Notes under the pieces: model-generated | Seen by the model: only the letters and a program-made list of their open reading frames with translations | The model's database searches: none | Told to the model about the DNA's origin: nothing | Position numbers and translations under genes: made by a program | Assembly: GCA_007123655.1 (NCBI GenBank) | Contig: SKKR01000028.1 | Coordinates: 1-5,457 of the forward strand | Direction of reading: 5' to 3' | DNA length: 5,457 bases | DNA from: Thermomicrobiaceae bacterium | GTDB taxonomy: Bacteria > Chloroflexota > Chloroflexia > Thermomicrobiales > Thermomicrobiaceae | Part shown: positions 1 to 5,457 of the stretch, one piece after another | How the letters are laid out: each line of letters starts with the position of its first letter | How positions within the stretch are numbered: position 1 is the first letter of the stretch

Positions 1-84
1 ATTATCTCAGTGCCAACACCGGATTTGCGTCCGGGTATCGGCGGCTCCGGTAATGGGGAGCGAACCAGGACCGGCTACTTGAAA

Positions 85-96
85 GTCAACGTTCAC
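85..96. repeat. 12-bp near-palindrome, copy 1 (possible operator)
   Basis: The 12-mer GTCAACGTTCAC matches its own reverse complement at 10 of 12 positions around a central AACGTT. An identical copy sits 82 bp downstream (167-178). Short palindromes centred on CG are typical of LacI-family operators, but no regulator gene is in the window, so a regulatory role is inference. Confidence 0.35.
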
Positions 97-166
97 CGGC
101 CGGCTCGGGAGGGAATTCACCCGGGTTACGCTCGACGCGGCTTTCAGTCAGTGGCAGCGTCTCCCT

Positions 167-178
167 GTCAACGTTCAC
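167..178. repeat. 12-bp near-palindrome, copy 2 (possible operator)
   Basis: This is an exact second copy of the 12-mer at 85-96. The flanking bases differ between the copies, so the identity is confined to the near-palindrome itself. It lies about 120 bp upstream of the TATAAT box in front of eno and just downstream (in the leftward sense) of the minus-strand promoter candidate. Either direction of control is possible. Confidence 0.35.
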
Positions 179-229
179 TCCGGATACTTGTCTCCGTCTA
201 CACCGTTCCCACGTTTCATTTTCCGCCGC

Positions 230-258
230 AGTATAGCAAGCGGCGCATGCTCCGGCAA
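230..258 (-). promoter_or_regulatory. Candidate sigma70-type promoter reading left
   Basis: Read on the minus strand, TTGCCG (258-253, four of six matches to TTGACA) is followed after exactly 17 bp by TATACT (235-230, five of six matches to TATAAT). Transcription would start near 223 and run toward position 1. No gene served by it is visible in the window, so it may drive a gene or RNA beyond the left edge, or be a chance match. Confidence 0.3.
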
Positions 259-294
259 TCATGAGGGAAACCGAGGATGCTCGACACGAATGGC

Positions 295-1658
<1,364 letters not shown>

Positions 1659-1665
1659 GATCACC

Positions 1666-1694
1666 TGCCGGCGAACCCGCGCTGGAAACCGGCA
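1666..1694. terminator. Weak inverted repeats in the convergent gap
   Basis: The 83-bp gap between the stop of eno (1658) and the stop of the SRPBCC gene (1742) holds TGCCGG (1666-1671) paired with CCGGCA (1689-1694) around a 17-nt loop. An alternative overlapping stem is CCGGCG (1668-1673) with CGCTGG (1680-1685), loop 6 nt, including one G-U pair. Neither is followed by a T-run on either strand, so this is not a textbook intrinsic terminator. Its position between convergent genes is the main reason to suspect it ends transcription. Confidence 0.25.
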
Positions 1695-1741
1695 ACTCGC
1701 GTCGCAACATGAGCTGAGTTGACGTGGCGTTCCGTATCGAA

Positions 1742-2302
1742 CTACGAACCCACTGAGGATCCGGTTGACAGGTCCGACGCCGCCTGTGCCTCAAGTGTGT
1801 GCTTGAGCGTTGCCAGGTTCTCATCGACCCCTTCCCGGGTCATCGCCGTGGCCTTCTCGGGATCCATGCCGCTTTTCGCCTTCTCGTGCTCGGGGAAGTA
1901 CTGAAAGCGCTGGGTGACGAGTGTTGACCCGTTCTGGTCATGAAGCTCGATCTCCCACTCGGCACGCATCCAGAGGTCTCCGCCCTTTAGCGGCGCCGCC
2001 GCGTTCCAGGCAATCTTATGATTCGGCTCCAGCTCGGTCACCTCGGTTTCTGTGGTCCCGTCCATCCCGACCATTCTCGCCATGAGCGGAAACATCAGCT
2101 TCATCATTAGCGGGAGGTGCTTCGGCGGTCGCTCCTTCGCTCGGAATCGGGTACCGGCTTCGATCTGTTTCCCGGGTTCAAGATCGATCTCCTGGACCTG
2201 ATAGTTCCATTCCGTGTGTCGTCTGAAGTCCGAAATGTATTGATAGACGAGTTCTCTGGGAGCGTTGATGGTGATCGAACGTTCGCCCTTGATCTGACTC
2301 AT
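1742..2302 (-). CDS. SRPBCC-family protein (polyketide cyclase/START-like fold)
   Basis: This 186-residue protein has the sequence layout of the SRPBCC superfamily, whose helix-grip fold forms a deep hydrophobic pocket for lipids, polyketides or other small ligands. The first strand and helix carry INAPRELVYQYISDF (residues 12-26) followed by a Trp (EWNYQV, 31-37). A middle strand reads ETEVTELEPNHKIAWNA (85-101), a later one LVTQRFQYFPEH (128-139), and a closing helix spans about 155-172. A Met-rich hydrophobic stretch (64-80) may line the pocket. It has no signal peptide, so it is probably cytosolic. The Ser/Gly-rich tail (177-186) looks disordered. AGGAGG lies 8 nt before the ATG. It is the second gene of a pair with the duplicated protein, 12 bp upstream. 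Family-level assignment is firm; ligand and reaction, if any, are unknown. Confidence 0.85.
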   Translation of the reverse strand: MSQIKGERSITINAPRELVYQYISDFRRHTEWNYQVQEIDLEPGKQIEAGTRFRAKERPPKHLPLMMKLMFPLMARMVGMDGTTETEVTELEPNHKIAWNAAAPLKGGDLWMRAEWEIELHDQNGSTLVTQRFQYFPEHEKAKSGMDPEKATAMTREGVDENLATLKHTLEAQAASDLSTGSSVGS

Positions 2303-2310
2303 GACGTCTC

Positions 2311-2316
2311 CCTCCT
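2311..2316 (-). promoter_or_regulatory. Shine-Dalgarno of the SRPBCC gene, overlapping the upstream stop codon
   Basis: AGGAGG on the minus strand (2316-2311) lies 8 nt before the ATG at 2302. Its first two bases are the last two of the TAG stop (2317-2315) of the preceding gene. Ribosomes finishing the first gene would end on this site, which suggests coupled translation of the two proteins. Confidence 0.7.
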
Positions 2317-3037
2317 ATGTCGCGCGATACTCAAAGATCAGTTCGGCAGGCTGCGTTTTGCCGACCCGATCGATATCGAACACGTCCGAGAGTGACTTGC
2401 GGAGCTCCGCGTAGTAGTCTTCCTCGGATTCAGAAATGAGTTGACTCCGTTCGGTAAGTCTACTCGGATCGTCCAGTTCCCATACCAGAATCGCCTGATG
2501 TCCGTTCGTGGTTTGTTGTAGCCACGATGCCGCGCGGTGGATGCCGAACCGCTGCCAGTCGCGCTCGACGTCGGTTCGACGCGAGGAAATCAGTTCCCTG
2601 GTGTGTTGCTTCCATCGCTCTTCTTTTCCGTGCTTCAGTGGAACAACGATAGCAGTTGAGGTGACCGCGTACCCGTCCCCACCTCCGTTAACCTGATGGT
2701 CGTGAACCAATTCAGGCATGGGTGGCCGGGGCTGAGTCGGATCGAACCCGAACAGATCCATCATCGACTCACGTTGCCAGACGTAAAACGGCTCGTCCGA
2801 CGCCATGATCTCCTGGAACTGCTGCCGGTGAAGTTCAGGGTCCTCCACTTCCCAGAAGAGAATCGCCATGTCATGATTCTGCGTCTGTTGCAACCAGGCG
2901 ATTTCCCGCAATGTTCTGAACCTCCGGAAGTCTTCGTTCATCTCGTCGCGATGTTCATTCGCAAGCGCCTGGGCATAACGCCTCCAGTCCTCGGTCTTTC
3001 CCGGCCGAATCGGGACAGCGATTGCGAGGCTGTGCAT
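2315..3037 (-). CDS. Uncharacterised protein with two tandem homologous domains
   Basis: This 240-residue protein is an internal duplication. Residues 1-99 and 125-223 align end to end without gaps. Shared features are AI.VP (5-9 and 129-133), GK.E.W (13-18 and 137-142), RRF/QRF (38-40 and 162-164), the WLQQT box followed by N (48-54 and 172-178), AIL.WE..DP (58-67 and 182-191) and an aromatic-rich ending with a DLFGFD / DVFDID motif. The two copies are joined by a Pro/Gly-rich linker (100-124). About 100 residues per unit with alternating short strands and helices recalls dimeric alpha-beta barrel (ferredoxin-like) domains such as NIPSNAP/DUF6176-type proteins, so the two halves could form an intramolecular dimer. 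That is inference; I do not recognise a named family with certainty. It has no signal peptide or membrane segment. ATG at 3037 is chosen for its ribosome site; an in-frame ATG at 3178 has none. It is co-transcribed with the SRPBCC gene. Confidence 0.85.
   Translation of the reverse strand: MHSLAIAVPIRPGKTEDWRRYAQALANEHRDEMNEDFRRFRTLREIAWLQQTQNHDMAILFWEVEDPELHRQQFQEIMASDEPFYVWQRESMMDLFGFDPTQPRPPMPELVHDHQVNGGGDGYAVTSTAIVVPLKHGKEERWKQHTRELISSRRTDVERDWQRFGIHRAASWLQQTTNGHQAILVWELDDPSRLTERSQLISESEEDYYAELRKSLSDVFDIDRVGKTQPAELIFEYRAT
2369..2665 (-). repeat. Second copy of the internal protein domain
   Basis: This segment encodes residues 125-223 of the 240-aa protein, homologous to residues 1-99 (2741-3037). 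The similarity is in the protein and not obvious at DNA level, so the duplication is old. Confidence 0.8.
2741..3037 (-). repeat. First copy of the internal protein domain
   Basis: This segment encodes residues 1-99 of the 240-aa protein. It aligns without gaps to residues 125-223. By hand count, close to 40 percent of the first 70 positions are identical, the best conserved box being WLQQT and the AIL.WE stretch that follows. Confidence 0.8.
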
Positions 3038-3042
3038 CAAAA

Positions 3043-3050
3043 CCCCCTTT
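3043..3050 (-). promoter_or_regulatory. Ribosome binding site deciding the start of the duplicated-domain gene
   Basis: AAAGGGGG on the minus strand (3050-3043) is 5 nt before the ATG at 3037. The protein homology between its two halves also begins exactly at this Met, and there is no Shine-Dalgarno before the longer in-frame start at 3178. Confidence 0.6.
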
Positions 3051-3067
3051 CCGTATGGTGAGCCGGA

Positions 3068-3085
3068 ACGGCCTAGATCGGCCGT
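3068..3085. promoter_or_regulatory. Perfect inverted repeat upstream of the duplicated-domain gene
   Basis: ACGGCC (3068-3073), spacer TAGATC, GGCCGT (3080-3085) form a perfect 6-bp inverted repeat centred about 40 bp upstream of the ATG at 3037. There is no T-run on either side, so an operator or a leader hairpin is at least as likely as a terminator. I found no convincing -35/-10 pair near it. Confidence 0.3.
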
Positions 3086-3223
3086 CTCTGCTTCAAGGGC
3101 TCGACATGTGAACGATCTCGCTCGAATGCCGACTGGACTGACTCGATCGGCTGGACGCGCCACAGCTGCTCGACTCATAGCGGCGATCGAAATTGAGCGA
3201 AATCAGTGACGACAGCGGTCGTA

Positions 3224-3232
3224 ACCTCCTTT
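3224..3232 (-). promoter_or_regulatory. Strong Shine-Dalgarno without an ordinary start codon
   Basis: AAAGGAGGT on the minus strand is a near-perfect complement of the 16S 3' tail. It lies 33 nt after the stop of the secreted-protein gene. No ATG, GTG or TTG occurs within the usual 4-13 nt downstream; the next codon at ideal spacing (8 nt) is a CTG at 3215. Either it is a chance purine run, the remnant of a lost gene, or the start of an unusual short reading frame (3215-3093). Confidence 0.3.
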
Positions 3233-3265
3233 CCTTGAAATCAAGAACCGTCGACCCGTGCTCAG

Positions 3266-3802
3266 TCAGCAATGCGTCAGCGAGTTGCGTCTGGCGAAGA
3301 TTCCGTCCGGGTTGGCGTCCCAGAGCCAGACGCGGAGGTCATAGAGAGCAACGCCTGCGTGGTAGGGGTCGTGTGGGCCGTCAAATTCCTGTCCGAACAG
3401 CTTTGGTCGAGCCTGGCCGACGTCCGGAACGATGTATTCAACGGCAGCCAGGCGAAACTGCCCGCCATCCGGGCCTGGCGAGTAGACGAGCCCGGCCGGT
3501 CTGGACTTCGTTAGGGAACCTGTCGCCAGCGACTCCTGGACGTAGTAGTAGTTCACGTACCGTTGGCCAGTGAATTCGTGGCGCGGACCGCTGCCACAGT
3601 CGGATGCGAACTGATACCCATTAGCGATTGCGCGTTCGGGGTCGAGATACGATGCGGTGGCGAGACGCGCGTCGCGAAGATCGGCCAGCGCGTCATATCG
3701 AGCCATTCCTTGCCCGGCGTTGCCAAGACCGGCCAGCCCAACAACCGAGACCAGGAGAAACAGGGCAAACCTTTTCGCTCTCAGGTTTCCGTTCCACTGC
3801 AT
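3266..3802 (-). CDS. Uncharacterised small secreted protein
   Basis: This 178-residue protein begins with a clear Sec signal peptide: positively charged RAKR (8-11), a hydrophobic core (12-26), and a likely signal peptidase cut after the Ala of GNA (residue 29). The mature part has YVNYYYV (82-88), a strand AGLVYSPGPDGGQFRLAAVEY (103-123, key residues L105, V106, Y107, E122 and Y123), and an ending with WLWDANPDGIFARRN followed by a Cys-terminal residue. This last motif, and an LVYEP...VEY.VP core, match from memory a family of uncharacterised extracytoplasmic proteins in actinobacteria and Chloroflexota ending in a conserved Cys. The mature protein has just two cysteines, Cys69 and Cys178, which could form one disulfide. 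GGGAGA lies 7 nt before the ATG. The gene starts 27 bp after the stop of the FAD oxidase, so they are probably co-transcribed. Function is unknown; no catalytic motif is visible. Confidence 0.8.
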   Translation of the reverse strand: MQWNGNLRAKRFALFLLVSVVGLAGLGNAGQGMARYDALADLRDARLATASYLDPERAIANGYQFASDCGSGPRHEFTGQRYVNYYYVQESLATGSLTKSRPAGLVYSPGPDGGQFRLAAVEYIVPDVGQARPKLFGQEFDGPHDPYHAGVALYDLRVWLWDANPDGIFARRNSLTHC

Positions 3803-3809
3803 GATGGAA

Positions 3810-3815
3810 TCTCCC
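3810..3815 (-). promoter_or_regulatory. Ribosome binding site of the secreted-protein gene
   Basis: GGGAGA on the minus strand lies 7 nt before the ATG at 3802, inside the 27-bp gap after the oxidase. It supports this Met, which is also where the signal peptide's charged n-region begins. Confidence 0.5.
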
Positions 3816-3829
3816 GTGACCGTTATTCG

Positions 3830-5269
3830 CTATCGGCCGTTTGGCCGGACGTTCTGGTTCAGGCGAAACAGGTTCATCGGGTCATATTTCGCTTTGATCC
3901 GCGCCAGTCGTTCAAAATTGGGTCCAAAAGCTCGCGCCGCTCCGTCGGTCTCGGACTCCCTGGTATCGCGCAAATTGACGTAATATTCGTCAAGCGAATA
4001 CCTGTCGAGCTCGCGGGCGAACGATCGAGCCCACTCGATGTGTGGCTCGGCTGTATCTGGATCATCCCAGCGGGGCATGATGTCAACCATGTATTCCGCC
4101 TTGCGCCCGGCAAACGCAGTAGCTGCCGGATCAACACGTCCCATGGCGCCGCCGAGGTGCCAGACTCGACACCAGGCGCTGGGACCGGGAAGCACCGCTG
4201 TTTCGGTATTTTGTAAGACGATGTCAATCGCCTGGTCAGTCAGTTTCTCAAGAAGCACTCCGGTTCCGTAGTAGCTCGGACCGGGCGGCTCGAACGCATC
4301 TCCGACGGACTGGAGAATCCGGTAGGGAAGCGGTCCGGAAAGGTCCGCCAGCGGTGTGGCAAAGGATCGGAGCGGTTTCGTTTCCCGTTCACCGGCTTCC
4401 GGATCCCCGCAATGGGCGCCGAGTAGCGTCAAGGCGTTGACACCCTGCAGGTTTTCAGGGATCGGGGGCACCTGCGGAGCGGGTCCGAAGGCAATCATCG
4501 CGGTGACCTCGTCCGGAGCTGTCACATTGAAGTCACGCCATTGTCGGAGTACAGACGAAGCGTCGCGTCGATCATAGGCGACGGTTGCCCCGAAGATGAG
4601 TGGGCCAACCTCGTGGAGTTCGAACTCAAACGACGTGACAACCCCGAAATTCCCGCCTCCCCCGCGGACGGCCCAGAAAAGGTCGTGGTGCTCCGATTCA
4701 CTGGCGCGTCGCAACACGCCGTCGGCCGTCACGATGTCAACAGCTCGCAGGTTGTCAATTGCGAGACCGTACTTTCGACGCAGATGTCCAAACCCACCGC
4801 CGAGGGTTAATCCGGCGATACCGGTATGGGAAATGTTACCCGACGGAGTCGCCAGGCCGAATGCCTGCGTTTCCCGATCCAGGTCGGCAAGCAACGCTCC
4901 ACCCTGGACGCGCGCTACCCGCTCACCCGGGTCCACCAGCACCGCGTTCATCGCGGAAAGGTCGAGCATCATGCCGCCGTCGCAACTCGAATAACCGGGA
5001 AGGCTGTGTCCCCCGCCTTTGACGGCGAGAAGCAACTCGTGATCCCGGGCAAAGTTGACTGCATCAATGACATCGGCGGTCCCGGATGCTCGAACGATGA
5101 CCGCCGGGCGTCGATCGTGGAAACCGTTCCAGAGCGCACGAGCATCTTCGTAACCGTCGTCACCGGCGCGAAGTACTGATCCTCGTAGTGTCGCCACCAG
5201 CGACTGGATTGCTTCGTCGTCCAGTGCTTTCGGTGTACCGGCGAGTGTGACTGCCTCCATGGCTGCCAT
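3830..5269 (-). CDS. FAD-linked oxidase, berberine-bridge-enzyme type
   Basis: This 479-residue flavoprotein belongs to the PCMH/VAO fold oxidases, which oxidise an alcohol, sugar or similar substrate and usually pass electrons to O2. The FAD-binding domain spans about 54-224. It has the GGGHSLPG motif (85-92), in which His88 is the expected covalent FAD attachment site, then MLDLSAMNAV (101-110), the long glycine motif TGIAGLTLGGGFGHL (149-163), and WAVRGGGGNFGVVTSFEF (199-216). A substrate-binding domain follows, and the C-terminal BBE segment (about 428-474) ends in the usual NFERLARIKAKYDPMNLFRLNQN. In doubly linked relatives a Cys attaches to the flavin six residues or so before the TG.AGL motif; here the site reads GNIS (144-147) with Ile146 in place of Cys, so only the His link is expected. 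No signal peptide is seen; it is probably cytosolic. Substrate unknown. ATG 5269 has AGGAGG only 4 nt away; an alternative ATG three codons in (5260) is 13 nt from it. Confidence 0.93.
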   Translation of the reverse strand: MAAMEAVTLAGTPKALDDEAIQSLVATLRGSVLRAGDDGYEDARALWNGFHDRRPAVIVRASGTADVIDAVNFARDHELLLAVKGGGHSLPGYSSCDGGMMLDLSAMNAVLVDPGERVARVQGGALLADLDRETQAFGLATPSGNISHTGIAGLTLGGGFGHLRRKYGLAIDNLRAVDIVTADGVLRRASESEHHDLFWAVRGGGGNFGVVTSFEFELHEVGPLIFGATVAYDRRDASSVLRQWRDFNVTAPDEVTAMIAFGPAPQVPPIPENLQGVNALTLLGAHCGDPEAGERETKPLRSFATPLADLSGPLPYRILQSVGDAFEPPGPSYYGTGVLLEKLTDQAIDIVLQNTETAVLPGPSAWCRVWHLGGAMGRVDPAATAFAGRKAEYMVDIMPRWDDPDTAEPHIEWARSFARELDRYSLDEYYVNLRDTRESETDGAARAFGPNFERLARIKAKYDPMNLFRLNQNVRPNGR

Positions 5270-5273
5270 GTGC

Positions 5274-5279
5274 CCTCCT
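5274..5279 (-). promoter_or_regulatory. Ribosome binding site of the FAD oxidase
   Basis: AGGAGG on the minus strand is 4 nt before the ATG at 5269 and 13 nt before a second in-frame ATG at 5260. Both spacings are off the optimum, so the true start remains undecided between the two; the first is preferred as closer to a usable distance. Confidence 0.5.
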
Positions 5280-5411
5280 CATTCCTGTCTTGACTTCGAC
5301 GGTCCACTGGCACGAGTCCCGGCACACGCGCGGTGTATGGAAAGCCGGAGCCGACGCTCACCGTCGAACACGTGAGAGATGTAACGGTCTAGTTGGAGAC
5401 TATCCGGAGGG

Positions 5412-5430
5412 CCTTTGCAAAACCTTTGCA
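5412..5430. promoter_or_regulatory. TTTGCA repeat/palindrome upstream of the oxidase (possible operator)
   Basis: CCTTTGCA occurs twice in direct orientation (5412-5419 and 5423-5430) separated by AAA. The same bases also form a perfect inverted repeat, TGCAAA (5416-5421), spacer ACC, TTTGCA (5425-5430). It lies about 145-160 bp upstream of the oxidase start. Such an arrangement suits a dimeric repressor or activator, but no regulator gene is in view. I could not find a convincing promoter between it and the gene, although TTGCAA within it could serve as a -35. Confidence 0.35.
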
Positions 5431-5457
5431 CGAAGGGGGTCGTCGGTCACCTGAGGG

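Noticed and set aside
19..80. Resemblance to fragments of a cobalamin riboswitch (CCGGA hairpin, then CGGTAATGGGGAGCGA and CCAGGACCGGC)
   Set aside because: The order of pieces is suggestive, but the full B12-box region, the GGGAA element and the middle GCCACTG...GGGAAGGC part are missing, and the downstream gene is enolase. A covariance-model scan for the cobalamin family would settle it; I do not call it.
2696..3061. 121-codon open frame on the plus strand
   Set aside because: It is antisense to the duplicated-domain gene, whose two homologous halves prove the minus strand is the coding one.
3038..3178. 47-codon N-terminal extension of the duplicated-domain protein from ATG 3178
   Set aside because: There is no Shine-Dalgarno before 3178, the segment is Arg/Ala/Ser-rich without family features, and the internal repeat begins exactly at Met 3037.
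3221..3235. Plus-strand GTAACCTCCTTTCCT resembles the 3' end of 16S rRNA
   Set aside because: Only about ten bases match and no other rRNA sequence is present; it is simply the complement of a Shine-Dalgarno-like run.
3563..4216. 217-codon open frame on the plus strand
   Set aside because: It is antisense across the end of the FAD oxidase and the start of the secreted-protein gene, both of which have strong motif evidence on the minus strand.
5295..5368. 8-bp inverted repeat TTCGACGG (5295-5302) and CCGTCGAA (5361-5368)
   Set aside because: Arms of this size 58 bp apart are expected by chance fairly often in about 190 bp of GC-rich DNA, and nothing else supports a function.

Overview
The window is an ordinary bacterial chromosomal segment of moderately high GC (high fifties percent by eye). 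It holds five complete protein-coding genes, no RNA gene, no mobile element and no CRISPR. The enolase has a sequence style (opening with a [20 protein letters not shown] stretch, and carrying [20 protein letters not shown]) that recalls Chloroflexota, particularly Thermomicrobia-like bacteria. That assignment is from memory and is tentative. The other genes (a berberine-bridge-type FAD oxidase, an SRPBCC protein and a duplicated ferredoxin-fold-like protein) fit soil or environmental Chloroflexota or Actinomycetota.

Layout. Bases 1-368 are a non-coding leader and intergenic region. It contains two identical 12-bp near-palindromes, a perfect TATAAT box reading right, and a plausible promoter reading left. 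Enolase (eno) lies on + at 369-1658 with a GTG start. A short 83-bp convergent gap with weak hairpins separates it from a block of four genes, all on the minus strand. In transcription order these are: an FAD-linked oxidase (5269-3830), a small secreted protein (3802-3266), a 228-bp gap, an internally duplicated 240-aa protein (3037-2315), and an SRPBCC-fold protein (2302-1742). Bases 5270-5457 are the upstream region of the oxidase and carry a striking TTTGCA repeat/palindrome.

How the genes work together. Eno is a stand-alone glycolytic housekeeping gene. The oxidase and the secreted protein are 27 bp apart and probably form one transcription unit. The duplicated protein and the SRPBCC protein are 12 bp apart, with the stop codon of the first inside the Shine-Dalgarno sequence of the second, so they are almost certainly co-transcribed and perhaps translationally coupled. 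Whether all four minus genes form one operon is unclear because of the 228-bp gap, which holds an inverted repeat and an orphan Shine-Dalgarno sequence. No clearly new multi-gene system is visible. The points most worth a second look are the possible operators, the tandem-domain protein and its SRPBCC partner, and the uncharacterised secreted protein beside the oxidase.
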